A stretch of 43,158 nucleotides of DNA. Source: a virus. The notes under the pieces are model-generated. The model ran no database searches, was not told the DNA's origin, and saw only the letters and a list, made by a program, of their open reading frames with translations. The stretch covers positions 1 through 43,158 of the IMG/VR virus record IMGVR_UViG_3300045940_000009; one strand, written 5' to 3'. A program made the position numbers and the translations under genes. This document shows positions 1 to 7,968 of the stretch, piece after piece (position 1 is the first letter of the stretch; every line of letters starts with the position of its first letter).

Positions 1-127
1 TCGATCGTCGGCGGCGTGATCAGCACGTTCGTGTTTTCGACGGCGCGCCGCTGATCGACGAAGTCGCTGCCGCCGTAGCCGTAGCTGGTGCACGTCATGA
101 CGTCGGCGCCTTTGTCAGCGCGGCGCG
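1..127. repeat. Terminal direct repeat, left copy
   Basis: These 127 bases are identical to the last 127 bases of the window. A perfect repeat whose length equals a common assembler k-mer (127) is the usual sign of a circular contig, so the two ends should be joined and one copy dropped, giving 43,031 bp. The repeat contains the first 32 codons of the head-tail connector gene (bases 98 down to 1, minus strand), whose complete copy lies at the right end. Confidence 0.95.
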
Positions 128-328
128 CACGACCACGCGCCGATACGTGCCGGTGGTGAACGTGGACGCTGTCGCCGCAGGCGGCGTCTCAGGCAGCACG
201 ATCGGCGTGCGCGGCGTGCGCGGCTGATTGCGCGCCGGTAGCTGCACGAGCGCGAGCGGCGTGCCAGGCGCCGTGCACGTCGTATGCGGCGCGTCGTCTA
301 CCGGACACGGACCGGGATCACACTTCAT
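95..328 (-). CDS. Small proline/threonine-rich protein of the head module, function unknown
   Basis: A 77-residue protein beginning MKCDPGPCPVDD. The ATG overlaps the stop of the IPT/TIG gene (ATGA at 325-328), and its own stop overlaps the ATG of the head-tail connector gene across the circular junction, so it sits inside a translationally coupled head operon. It has an N-terminal pair of cysteines (CDPGPC), many prolines and a C-terminal half able to form beta strands (TYRRVVVRAAL). No family was recognised. Its position between capsid and connector genes suggests a virion or head-completion role, which is inference. An upstream in-frame extension is possible but would overlap the previous gene more deeply. 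Confidence 0.6.
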   Translation of the reverse strand: MKCDPGPCPVDDAPHTTCTAPGTPLALVQLPARNQPRTPRTPIVLPETPPAATASTFTTGTYRRVVVRAALTKAPTS

Positions 329-702
329 GCCGCTTCCGTGAGCGTGAACGCGACGGTGTTGCTGACGTTGCCGGACGGCTGCTGCACGCAAACCGGCAGC
401 GCGATCGCCGCTGCGGCCGTCGCCATGTTCACGGTTGTCGTCAGTTCAGTCGGCGAGACGAACGTCGTCGGTTCCGGCGCGCCGTTCCAGACGATCACGC
501 TGCCATCGACGAAGCCCGTGCCCTGCACGGACAGCGTGAAGTCAGGCGCGCCAAGTGCAGCGGTATCCGGCACGAGCGCCGCGATCGTCGGCGGCGGCGC
601 CGTCGTGTCGTAGATCGGTTCCGGGGGCCAGCCAGGCGGCTGTCGATACGTCGGATATGCGGCCGGTGGTTCAAGCGGCACGTCGCGCGGCGGTTTTGCC
701 AT
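325..702 (-). CDS. IPT/TIG (Ig-like) domain protein, probable capsid decoration protein
   Basis: A 125-residue protein. Residues 1-35 are a proline-rich linker and residues 36-125 form one IPT/TIG immunoglobulin-like domain. The signature is visible: PTIAALVPDTAALGAP, then FTLSVQGTGFVDGSVIVWNG, then a TTF-SPTELTTTV strand and a final SNTVAFTLTE strand. The gene follows the major capsid gene by 67 bp and has a good ribosome binding site (AAGGGAAGAAG just before the ATG). Ig-like domains are known as accessory surface domains on phage capsids and tails, where they may bind glycans. Assignment as a head decoration protein rests on position and is inference; a head fibre or minor head protein is the alternative. 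Confidence 0.75.
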   Translation of the reverse strand: MAKPPRDVPLEPPAAYPTYRQPPGWPPEPIYDTTAPPPTIAALVPDTAALGAPDFTLSVQGTGFVDGSVIVWNGAPEPTTFVSPTELTTTVNMATAAAAIALPVCVQQPSGNVSNTVAFTLTEAA

Positions 703-769
703 TGGGCTTCTTCCCTTTCACGGAGACGCGCGGCGACGGGACCATGAACGCCGCCGCGCGTTCCAGCGC

Positions 770-2044
770 TTACAGCAGGATCACTTCGCCGAAAGCGCCG
801 GGTCGATACACCGCGAGCGCGAGCCGCTCTTCGGCGCGAATCGCCACCAAATTCTTGATAAAGAAATCCTGATGGCTATTGGACGCTTCGACGCGAATGC
901 CGCCCTTGCGGAAGACTTGCGACGCCGAGCCGAAGGCGCCGACGAGCGCCGTCAGTGCCGGAATCGCTGGCGTCACGGCGACAGGCAAGCCCCACAGCGT
1001 CGGACCCACAGGCGCCGAGAACGGACCGCCGCCGATGTATTCGCCGGTTGTCGTCTTCGTCAGTTGGATCTTTTGCCAGTCGGCCGGATTCATGACGATT
1101 CCGTCCGGCATCAGGAATGACGAATTGAAGAGCGCCATCATCTGCCGGAAGATCGCGTCGGCGGCAGTGTCCGGCGCCGCGCCTTGCGTGACGTCGGCGG
1201 CGAGTCCGGTGCGGTTACGAATGCCGACGATATCCGGCGCCGTTACCGTGCCGTTGAGCAGTTGATCTTCTTCGGCGAGTTCGACGCCGAGCCGCAGCCG
1301 CGCGTCGATATAGCTGCGGATCTGCGCGACGTCTTCGAGCATCTCTTCGCTGACCGGCAACCAATGCGCGATCTTGCGGACCGGATCAGATGCGGCGTCG
1401 AAGGTCAGCGTCGATTCAGGCTTTACCGCGCCTTCCGCGACGGTATCGGCCGCGTTCACGAACGACGTCTCCCGCATGTAGCTGATCAGATTCGAGTCGG
1501 TCGTGCCAGGCGCGATCAGATCGGCGACGACGCGGCGCCGGAAGAGCGTTTCGAGAATGCCCGGCCGGACGTCGGGCAGCACGAGCTTGCCGCCGCTGGC
1601 CGGATCTTCCGTCAGCGTCGCGGCGTATTGCTCGACGTGCGACGCGAAGCCCATGCGTCCGCGCCGATCGAAGAGTTCGACGGACGGCGATCGCCAGGAC
1701 GCGCTGCTGCGATGTCCGCCCTTCTTGAAGAAGTCGAACGCTTCGGAGCGCACGAACTGCTCGCCCCAACTGAGAAACGACGGATTCCGGTTCGGCAGCG
1801 CCGGAAGCGTCGGCGACGCGGACACGAGTGCTTCGATCGTGCGCGCCATGCTGGCGTCGGTCGTGGCGCGATCGATCTGCGCCTTGATCGCGACACCGGC
1901 ATCGACGAGCGCCTGCACTTCGCCGCGCTCGGCATCCGACAGCACACGATTTTCCGCTTCGGCCGTGCGCGACACGGCGGTGAGCTTCGCGTGCGCTTCG
2001 GCACGCTTGGCGTCGAGATCGCGCCGCAGTTGTTCAATATTCAT
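770..2044 (-). CDS. Major capsid protein, HK97 fold
   Basis: A 424-residue HK97-type major capsid protein that forms the icosahedral shell. Residues 1-75 are a charged helical segment (MNIEQLRRDLDAKRAEAHAKL onward) typical of the delta/scaffolding domain removed by the prohead protease. The rest shows typical family stretches: SGGKLVLPDVRPGILETLFRR, a long E-loop/P-domain region, a DGIVMNPADWQKIQ segment and a C-terminal RAEERLALAVYRPGAFGEV strand. The ATG at 2044 was chosen because GAAGGA lies 8 nt upstream; an in-frame ATG 9 nt earlier lies in that ribosome binding site. The gene follows the S49 protease and precedes the IPT/TIG gene, the usual head order. Confidence 0.95.
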   Translation of the reverse strand: MNIEQLRRDLDAKRAEAHAKLTAVSRTAEAENRVLSDAERGEVQALVDAGVAIKAQIDRATTDASMARTIEALVSASPTLPALPNRNPSFLSWGEQFVRSEAFDFFKKGGHRSSASWRSPSVELFDRRGRMGFASHVEQYAATLTEDPASGGKLVLPDVRPGILETLFRRRVVADLIAPGTTDSNLISYMRETSFVNAADTVAEGAVKPESTLTFDAASDPVRKIAHWLPVSEEMLEDVAQIRSYIDARLRLGVELAEEDQLLNGTVTAPDIVGIRNRTGLAADVTQGAAPDTAADAIFRQMMALFNSSFLMPDGIVMNPADWQKIQLTKTTTGEYIGGGPFSAPVGPTLWGLPVAVTPAIPALTALVGAFGSASQVFRKGGIRVEASNSHQDFFIKNLVAIRAEERLALAVYRPGAFGEVILL

Positions 2045-2056
2045 GAGCAGCATCCT

Positions 2057-3043
2057 TCACAGAGCAGCGATAGCGAGATCGAGCAGATCGCGCGTGGCGC
2101 GCGCCTGCCAGGCGACGTCGGGCGTCCGATCCTGATCGGTGGCCTGCGGGGCAGGCTCCTGCGATGTGTCGGCCGTCTGACGAAGTGACGCGCCTGCAGG
2201 CAGCAGGCGCGCGAGCGTGTCGTCGAGCGTGCGGATCTCGTCGATCATTCCGGCGTCGAGTCCGGCACTCGCGGAGACGAGCCGCCCTTCGCCGTAGCCG
2301 CCGCGCACGACAGACGCGGCGACGCTGCGGCCCTTCGCGACGTCGTCCACAAAGGTGCTGTAGCTGTCGGCGACGATCGACGTCAGATAGGCGAGCGCGT
2401 CGTCGCCGAGCGGCGCGTCGTCGCGCAGTTCCGTCTTGAACTTGCCTGCGCTGACGAGCGTGCGCTTGACGCCGTTTTTTTCGAGCGCCGCGCTCAGATC
2501 GTTGTGAATCGTGAAGACGCCGATCGAGCCGACTTGCGCGGACGGCGACGCATGGATCTTCGTCGCGTTCGCCATCGTCCAATACGCCGCGCTTGCCATC
2601 TGATGATTGGCGACGGCGATCACCGGCTTGACGGCGCGCGCCTTCCGGACTTCGGCCGCGAACTCTGTCGCGCCTGCGACGCTGCCGCCGGGTGAGTCCA
2701 CGTCGAAGACGATCGTCTTGACGTCGGGACTGTCTACGGCGCTGCGCAGCGCACCCGTCAGCGCTTCAAACGACGTGCCGCCGCTCGCTTCCGTCAGCAG
2801 GTTCGCGCGCGGCGCCAGCACGCCATACATGGGAATGACGGCGACGCCGCCGCGTCCAGGCTGCGGCCCGGCGTCGCGGCGTTGCGCGACAGCCGCCGCA
2901 ATCGTGGCGCTATCCGCCTTCATGCCAGCGAGCCGATCGCCGATGATCGTCGCGACGACGTGCAGCATGCCCGGCGTGAGCGCCCACGGGTGATCGAGCG
3001 CGAAGCTCAGAAGGTGCAGATAGCGCTTATGGGTCATATGCAC
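2057..3043 (-). CDS. S49-family (SppA/protease C-like) prohead maturation protease
   Basis: A 328-residue serine peptidase of the ClpP/crotonase fold. The core (about residues 67-270) holds VAVIPMYGVLAPRAN, the oxyanion-type segment FDVDSPGGSVAG (113-124), the nucleophile Ser151 in NHQMASAAYW, and the general-base lysine in SAGKFKTELRD (Lys203, possibly Lys201), the S49 Ser-Lys dyad. It cleaves the scaffold/delta domain during head maturation. Length matches phage S49 proteases with no separate scaffold gene; the C-terminal 50 residues may act as a scaffold remnant (inference). The start overlaps the portal stop by 17 nt and follows a GGGAAG site. Confidence 0.93.
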   Translation of the reverse strand: MHMTHKRYLHLLSFALDHPWALTPGMLHVVATIIGDRLAGMKADSATIAAAVAQRRDAGPQPGRGGVAVIPMYGVLAPRANLLTEASGGTSFEALTGALRSAVDSPDVKTIVFDVDSPGGSVAGATEFAAEVRKARAVKPVIAVANHQMASAAYWTMANATKIHASPSAQVGSIGVFTIHNDLSAALEKNGVKRTLVSAGKFKTELRDDAPLGDDALAYLTSIVADSYSTFVDDVAKGRSVAASVVRGGYGEGRLVSASAGLDAGMIDEIRTLDDTLARLLPAGASLRQTADTSQEPAPQATDQDRTPDVAWQARATRDLLDLAIAAL

Positions 3044-4559
3044 TCGCTTCCCGATGCGGACTGAACGCCGCCGCGCCTGCCGTCAGCAGCGTCAGCGTGT
3101 CGGTATTGACAATGAAGGCGAGCCGCGCGGCGTGGCGCTGCGCGCCTTCGGCCGTATGCCCGGCGGCGCGGTAGAGCGGCACGAGATCGGCGACAAGCTC
3201 GGCATTCCAGCGCTCGACGTCGAAGGCGCCAGCACGCGCGTCATGCGCGAACTTGCCGACGACGGCCGACTGCCGCTGCCAGGCGCGCTCGATCACTGGC
3301 CCGATCGCGATCGCCGCGTCAGGCGTGAAGCTCGGCGTCGCCGTCTCGCCGCCGCTGGCGGTCGTGTTCAGCGGACGCACGAGCGCGTCGGCGCCAGGAT
3401 CGTCACTGGCTGGCAGGTTCAGCCGCGCGCGCCCTTCGTTGCGCGTCATGATCGGCGCGCCGACGAGCACTTGCAGCGCGGCGGCTTGCTCTTCAAATGA
3501 GCCGGTCAGCTTTTCAGCGATGTTGAACTCGACGTAAACGCGATCGCGATCGCGACATTCCGGCAGCAGTTGCCGCTCGATCTCTTCGGCGAGCATGACG
3601 AGCCACGGGCCGAGACAGTCCTGATATAGCTGCTTGTGCTGCTCTTTAATGTTCGAGAAGGTGGCGTGATCGAGAATGCCGACCATCGGCAGTGGAACGT
3701 GATAGGCGGCGGCGACTTCTTCGCGCGTCAGCTTGCGCGCCGCTGTGTATTCCGCTTGGCGCGGCGTGAACGCGATCGGCTTGAACGTCGCGCCGTCTTG
3801 CAGCACCGGCACGGCGCCTGAGCCGCTCGCGCCGCTGAACTTCGCACGCCATTGCGCGCGGAACGATTCGACTTGTTCCGGCGTCCAGGTCTTTGCGCTG
3901 GATGGCCGCTCGACGACGCCTTCGATCCGCGCCGCATTCCGCCAGAACGACTCGCGGTGATCCATGGCGGCGGCGTCTTCGGCGAGCAGCCGCCGCAGGG
4001 TTTCCAGCGGCGACAACCCCATGAGCGGATTCAGCGGATCGTAGCCGCCGAAGTAGACGATCTCGGACGGCGGAAAGTCATAGACGGCGCCGCGCGCCGT
4101 GATCCAGCGAAACGCAGTCGGCGACAGTCCGCCGAGCACGACGACTTGATCGGGCGGCAGGCGCTGCAGGCCGATCCGGTTGCCAGCTTCGCGCAGCTTC
4201 AACCAGTAAGCGTTGAAGTAGATGCCAAGGTCTTGCATCAACGTTTCGATCAGCCGATAGCGCGTGACGAACGGCGTCGGGTGATAGAGCCAGGTTGCAA
4301 GCTCGTGATCGGCGAGTCGCTCGCGATCGGTATCGCTGACGCGGCGGAAGACGTGGATGCCCAACTGCGCGACGTTGCGCGCGAGAAAGTCGATCACCGT
4401 GCGGACGTTCGGTTGCGTCGTGTAGAGATACGCATACGTCTGCGGGTTCGTCGTGCAGCCGCCGTATGACCAGCCGGTGGCCCACGGCGGATCACTGGCC
4501 GTCAGTCCGGCGAGCGCCTGCACGGCCTGCAACGATCCGACGCTGCGCACGATCGCCAT
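3027..4559 (-). CDS. Portal protein, HK97 family
   Basis: A 510-residue portal protein that forms the dodecameric DNA channel at one capsid vertex and docks terminase and the connector. Family features are visible: YLYTTQPNVRTVIDFLARNVAQLGIHVFRR near the N-terminus, the TPFVTRYRLIETLMQDLGIYFNAYWLK helix region, LPPDQVVVLGG, DGATFKPIAFTP, and AAAYHVPLPMVGI...TFSNIKEQHKQLYQDCLGPWL typical of HK97-type portals, then IAEKLTGSFEEQAAALQVLV. The ATG overlaps the stop of the small upstream gene (ATGA). Immediate linkage to terminase upstream and protease/capsid downstream supports the call. Confidence 0.95.
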   Translation of the reverse strand: MAIVRSVGSLQAVQALAGLTASDPPWATGWSYGGCTTNPQTYAYLYTTQPNVRTVIDFLARNVAQLGIHVFRRVSDTDRERLADHELATWLYHPTPFVTRYRLIETLMQDLGIYFNAYWLKLREAGNRIGLQRLPPDQVVVLGGLSPTAFRWITARGAVYDFPPSEIVYFGGYDPLNPLMGLSPLETLRRLLAEDAAAMDHRESFWRNAARIEGVVERPSSAKTWTPEQVESFRAQWRAKFSGASGSGAVPVLQDGATFKPIAFTPRQAEYTAARKLTREEVAAAYHVPLPMVGILDHATFSNIKEQHKQLYQDCLGPWLVMLAEEIERQLLPECRDRDRVYVEFNIAEKLTGSFEEQAAALQVLVGAPIMTRNEGRARLNLPASDDPGADALVRPLNTTASGGETATPSFTPDAAIAIGPVIERAWQRQSAVVGKFAHDARAGAFDVERWNAELVADLVPLYRAAGHTAEGAQRHAARLAFIVNTDTLTLLTAGAAAFSPHREASAYDP

Positions 4560-4792
4560 CAGGGCAAGACCTGCAGAAAGGCGACGTTGTCGCGATGAAT
4601 GACGACGTCGCCGTCAACCGGCGTCGCCGGGCCAGCCGGACGCAAGAGCGCCGGTTCGCGCAGCACAAGCCAGGCGCCTCGGCTGTGCCAGAGCACGCCG
4701 CGCACGGCGACGTCGCTGTCAGACTTCAAGTTCACAATCACGCTGCGCAACAGACAGGGGGGGCGCCACCAGAGCAGACGACTCAACTGCAC
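4559..4792 (-). CDS. Small conserved protein preceding the portal gene
   Basis: Up to 77 residues from a GTG at 4792. The stop overlaps the portal ATG (ATGA), so it is translationally coupled. The clearly protein-like part begins at VIVNLKSDSDVAVRGVLW and continues as RGAWLVLREPALL...PVDGDVVIHRDNVAFLQVLP, a beta-rich small-barrel-like pattern. I recognise this as a small gene often found before the portal in siphoviruses, without known function. No strong ribosome binding site precedes either the 4792 GTG or two internal GTG codons near residue 18-20, so the start is uncertain. The 80 bp between this gene and the ribbon-helix-helix gene hold nothing recognisable. Confidence 0.7.
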   Translation of the reverse strand: MQLSRLLWWRPPCLLRSVIVNLKSDSDVAVRGVLWHSRGAWLVLREPALLRPAGPATPVDGDVVIHRDNVAFLQVLP

Positions 4793-4872
4793 CGGACGGC
4801 AGCGTGCGGCGGCGCGGACGCGCCGGTCAATATTTCATCCGTTAAATCGCGCGGCAGGCGCAAACAAAAAGG

Positions 4873-5109
4873 TCAGATGCCGAGCCGCCGCGACAGCGTG
4901 ACCGAGCGCGGCCGACGCGCCGCCGTCGCCGTGCGCAGATAGCTGGAGATCGCGCGGCGGATCACGACCTGCACGCGGACGCGATCGGCACGCGCGATCG
5001 CGTCGAGCCGATCGAAGTCGCCAGGCGTCAGGTTCAGGCACAACTGCGCCGAAGGCGCGCCGGACTCGTCGAGCGCCGGACGGCCGCGCGGACGCTTCGG
5101 CATCGTCAT
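4873..5109 (-). CDS. Ribbon-helix-helix DNA-binding protein
   Basis: A 78-residue basic protein starting at an ATG that overlaps the stop of the upstream methyltransferase (ATGA at 5106-5109); a second ATG two codons later is also possible. After a basic arm (MPKRPRGRPALDE) it shows a short beta strand (AQLCLNLTP) and two helices (DFDRLDAIARADRVRVQVVIRRAISSYLR), the layout of an Arc/MetJ-type ribbon-helix-helix domain, which binds DNA as a dimer. It may regulate the late genes, but no operator was identified. The C-terminal 20 residues are basic and probably disordered. Confidence 0.72.
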   Translation of the reverse strand: MTMPKRPRGRPALDESGAPSAQLCLNLTPGDFDRLDAIARADRVRVQVVIRRAISSYLRTATAARRPRSVTLSRRLGI

Positions 5110-5984
5110 GTCAGTTCGGCGTCGGCGTGGATCACTCGTCGTCCGAGCCATTCGGCGATCTGCGGCACGAGCGCGTTGCCGAGCGCGCGCAGTCTGTCCA
5201 CGCGATTGGGAATCCCATGAGCCATTCGGACAGGGCCGGGGAAAGGTGCCCACGTGTCGCTGCCGAATAGGGGTCCATAGTCGAGCGCACGTTCGACTCT
5301 TCGCCGAGTGCAGGGCAGTCGCACTCGTAAGCGTGCAGCGGCCAATGGATCACACACAGGTAATCCTCGCAGCACGAGCACGGAATCCAATCCGGCAGAT
5401 TCTCCGCGAACTCGTCCAGTTGTCCCGTCCGCTGGCCGTAGCGGTGACTGCCTTTGAAGTCGTTCGCGCCGGGGGTAGGCAACCAGCCACACGCGCTCTC
5501 GTCTATGTGGGGCACCAACGACCCATGCAGGTATGCAATCCCATTCCGCGTCATACCCGCACTCGGCCAAGTCTCCGAGAACCGTTCCGAAGCTCCGTCC
5601 AGCGTCATTTGACAGTAACCCTGTGACGTTTTCAGCCAGCACCCAGCGGGGTCGTATGTCGCGAATGATTCGTGCGAACTCGGGCCAGAGATCGCGTGCG
5701 TCGTCAGATCCGCCGCGTCGGCCAGCGACGGAGTGCGGCTGGCAGGGAAAGCCTCCGCAAATAATGTCCACTGGTGCGAGACAGTCGGCGCAGGCGGCGC
5801 CGTCGTGCGCGGCTTGTCCGTGCGTCGTTCGGACATCGGCGTATCTCCTGACGTCGGGCCAGTGCTTCGCGAGCACGCGCCGACAATACGGATCGATCTC
5901 GACTTGCCAGACGATCTCGCAGCCTGCGCGTTCCAGGCCGAGATCGAAGCCGCCGATTCCGGCGAACAAGCTGCCGACTTTCAT
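5106..5984 (-). CDS. C5-cytosine DNA methyltransferase (Dcm family)
   Basis: A 292-residue enzyme that transfers a methyl group from S-adenosylmethionine to cytosine C5, likely protecting phage DNA from restriction. Motif I is FAGIGGFDLGLERAG at the N-terminus. Motif IV is GGFPCQPHSVAG with catalytic Cys81, motif VI is ENV (118-120), motif VIII is APHRRERVWLVA, and motifs IX/X are NRVDRLRALGNALVPQIAEWL. The target-recognition region (about 165-250) is short and arginine-rich, unlike a usual recognition domain. That stretch is also read in another frame by a nested gene. Starts and stops overlap both neighbours by ATGA. Activity is likely because all catalytic motifs are present; the target site is unknown. 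Confidence 0.92.
   Translation of the reverse strand: MKVGSLFAGIGGFDLGLERAGCEIVWQVEIDPYCRRVLAKHWPDVRRYADVRTTHGQAAHDGAACADCLAPVDIICGGFPCQPHSVAGRRGGSDDARDLWPEFARIIRDIRPRWVLAENVTGLLSNDAGRSFGTVLGDLAECGYDAEWDCIPAWVVGAPHRRERVWLVAYPRRERLQRQSPLRPADGTTGRVRGESAGLDSVLVLRGLPVCDPLAAARLRVRLPCTRRRVERALDYGPLFGSDTWAPFPGPVRMAHGIPNRVDRLRALGNALVPQIAEWLGRRVIHADAELT
5132..5836 (-). CDS. Gene nested within the Dcm-type methyltransferase, same strand, different frame
   Basis: A 234-residue open frame lying wholly inside the methyltransferase gene. It has its own ATG with a strong AGGAG 8 nt upstream. The protein does not look like a shadow: composition is balanced, and it contains stretches I recognise from phage proteins found next to Dcm genes, namely GCWLKTSQGYCQMTLDG, FSETWPSAGMTRNGIAYLHG, GWLPTPGANDFKGS and, near the C-terminus, LSEWLMGFPIAWTD. 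A cysteine cluster (PCSCCEDYLC... ECDCP) could bind a metal. Because the family keeps company with cytosine methyltransferases, a role in target recognition or as a partner subunit is possible, but that is inference. Overlap with a conserved enzyme over 705 nt is very unusual. Confidence 0.7.
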   Translation of the reverse strand: MSERRTDKPRTTAPPAPTVSHQWTLFAEAFPASRTPSLADAADLTTHAISGPSSHESFATYDPAGCWLKTSQGYCQMTLDGASERFSETWPSAGMTRNGIAYLHGSLVPHIDESACGWLPTPGANDFKGSHRYGQRTGQLDEFAENLPDWIPCSCCEDYLCVIHWPLHAYECDCPALGEESNVRSTMDPYSAATRGHLSPALSEWLMGFPIAWTDCARSATRSCRRSPNGSDDE

Positions 5985-6241
5985 TCGACGAGTCCCATCG
6001 GCCAGCCGCGCTGCACGCGCTCGCGTTCGACGCGCAGCTTTTCTCCCGTGCTACTCGTCGCCGTCCAGCGCAGATGCTGCGGGTAGCCGTCCACAAACGC
6101 GCACGTCCATTGCACCCGGTAGCCGTGTTCGTTGATCTCAGCCTTCGGCGTCGAACCGTGCTCCAGTTCGATCAGCGTCGCGGCCAGGTTCCGGCGGACG
6201 CAGACGACGTGACTCTCGATCAGGCCGACGTAGACGATCAT
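5981..6241 (-). CDS. Small conserved late-operon protein, function unknown
   Basis: An 86-residue protein starting MIVYVGLIESHVVCVRRN, with a start overlapping the large terminase stop and a stop overlapping the methyltransferase ATG (both ATGA). It looks like an alpha/beta or beta-rich small domain: alternating hydrophobic strands (VVCVRRNLAATLIEL, YRVQWTCAFVDG, LRWTATSS). No signal peptide or membrane segment is present. No family was recognised. An upstream in-frame extension would run deep into the terminase gene and was rejected in favour of the coupled start. Confidence 0.7.
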   Translation of the reverse strand: MIVYVGLIESHVVCVRRNLAATLIELEHGSTPKAEINEHGYRVQWTCAFVDGYPQHLRWTATSSTGEKLRVERERVQRGWPMGLVE

Positions 6242-7968
6242 GCGACGATCAGCACGGGGTCTTCGGCTGGCACGTCCGGCCGCGCGCGTAAGACAAGGTT
6301 TCTCGCAATCACTGCGGCCATGACCGGATCGATCCGGCCGCGCGACTTCTTCTTGATCGGAAAAATATTGCCCTTGCCGTCGCGCTGCACGACGGCATTG
6401 CCGTGCGTCCACATCAGCAGCGGACAGCCGCCGCCGTCCACGTTTCCCGCGAGCACGTCCGCTTCATACGCGCTCGCGCCGCTGGACATTCCGGCATAGG
6501 TCTGCGCGACTTCGACGACGCAGTCGCGATCGAAGCCGTCATCGTCAATCAACTGATCGACGAGCACGTCGGCATGCCATGGATCGAAGCCGACGCGCGC
6601 AATGCTGAAGCGGTTGCGCATTGCGCGCAGCACGTCGCGGATCACGCTGTGATTGACTTGCGTGCCAGGCGTCGTCCGCAGGACCGGCTCGCCGTCGATT
6701 CCGATCTCGGACGCCCAGCGGAGATACGGCGCGCGATCGCGATGCGCGCGCTCGGCGAGCGTCTCTTCGGGCGTCCAGACCCAGCGCAGCAGGCGATAGC
6801 GCGCATGCGTGTCGGACGGCGGAAAGAGCGCCACCATGGCGCAGAGATCGAGCTTGCTCGCGAGATCAATGCCGATGTAGCAGACTTCGCCGCGCAGATC
6901 GTCGAGCGTCCAGTCGTCGGACTGTCCGGCACGCCAGCCGTCGATCGATAGCCACGGCTCGCGCGCGGCTATCCACAGGTTGAGCCGTTTCTGCTTGTAT
7001 TCGGGCGCGCGGCCAGGCGCATGGACGGCGGCGAGCACGGCCTTGCGCATGTCGTCCGGATTGACGGAGATCCCCCACATCGGATTCGCCTTGATCGCCG
7101 TCGCTTCCGTCGTCCAGTCGTCGTCCGGATCGGCGTGCGCAATGAAGGCGAACGTCGAGTCTGTCGCCGCGTCGGCTGGCAGTGTCTCGTCGAGAATCTG
7201 ACAGCAGTAGGTGTGCATCTCGCCGCACGGACTGACGAGATCGTCACCGGCCGTCGTGATAATGAAATGTAGAAACGTCAGCCGCGCGCCTGTCGCGGAT
7301 TCCATGACATCGACGAGCGCGCGCGTCTTGTGCGCATGAAACTCGTCGGTCACGATGCAATACGGATTCAGGCCGTCCGTCGAATCGGCGTCGGCGCCGA
7401 GCGGCTCCAGTTTGGCGTCGAGCGCGTCGCGGTGCAGGTTGTGCGCGAGCACGCGCACGCGCGAGCGCAGGCCGGACGATCGCACGAGCTTGCGCGCCGC
7501 GTCGAAGCACAGCTTCGCTTGCTGCCGCTTCGTCGCGATCACGTAGCCTTCGGCGCCAGGCTCGCCGCTGAAGAAGGTCTGATAGAGCGCGACGATGGCT
7601 GCTTCGAGTGTCTTGCCGCTCTTTCTCGGCAGTTCGTTATACGCCGTCGTGAAACGCGGCAAGCCGCTCGCGGCGTGCTTCCAGCCGAAGACGCTGCCGA
7701 GCCGAAAGCGCTGCACGTCGGCGAGCACGATCGGCTTGCCTGCGAACTGCTCGCCTTTGTAGTGCCGTAGCTGTCCGGCGAAACGAAAGAAGCGCTCGGC
7801 TTCGTGGACGTCGAAGCGATACGCGAAGTCGCCTGCGGCTTCGCGTGCGCGATCGCGCAAGTGTCGCGCGCAGGCGAGCCGATGATATTGCCCGGCAGGC
7901 ACGACGCGCTCGACGACGGCCGTCGCGTAGCGATCGACGTCGTTAGTTCGGCTTGCTCGTGCTGGCAT
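6238..7968 (-). CDS. Terminase large subunit (ATPase/nuclease)
   Basis: A 576-residue DNA-packaging motor that cuts the concatemer and pumps DNA through the portal. The ATPase half carries the adenine/Walker A segment ELPRKSGKT (112-120; the PRKxGK variant typical of HK97-like terminases), Walker B CIVTDE (204-209) and the coupling segment HFIITTAGDD. The RNase H-like nuclease half begins at CYIGIDLASKLDL with Asp368, followed by GFDPWHA and a C-terminal KKKSRGRIDPVMAAVIA segment with another acidic residue. Length is normal for the Terminase_1/HK97 group. It overlaps the small subunit gene by 26 nt. Confidence 0.96.
   Translation of the reverse strand: MPARASRTNDVDRYATAVVERVVPAGQYHRLACARHLRDRAREAAGDFAYRFDVHEAERFFRFAGQLRHYKGEQFAGKPIVLADVQRFRLGSVFGWKHAASGLPRFTTAYNELPRKSGKTLEAAIVALYQTFFSGEPGAEGYVIATKRQQAKLCFDAARKLVRSSGLRSRVRVLAHNLHRDALDAKLEPLGADADSTDGLNPYCIVTDEFHAHKTRALVDVMESATGARLTFLHFIITTAGDDLVSPCGEMHTYCCQILDETLPADAATDSTFAFIAHADPDDDWTTEATAIKANPMWGISVNPDDMRKAVLAAVHAPGRAPEYKQKRLNLWIAAREPWLSIDGWRAGQSDDWTLDDLRGEVCYIGIDLASKLDLCAMVALFPPSDTHARYRLLRWVWTPEETLAERAHRDRAPYLRWASEIGIDGEPVLRTTPGTQVNHSVIRDVLRAMRNRFSIARVGFDPWHADVLVDQLIDDDGFDRDCVVEVAQTYAGMSSGASAYEADVLAGNVDGGGCPLLMWTHGNAVVQRDGKGNIFPIKKKSRGRIDPVMAAVIARNLVLRARPDVPAEDPVLIVA

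Noticed and set aside
1184-2188. 334-codon plus-strand frame opposite the capsid gene
   Set aside because: Arginine/alanine-rich shadow of the capsid and protease coding sequence, with no recognisable features.
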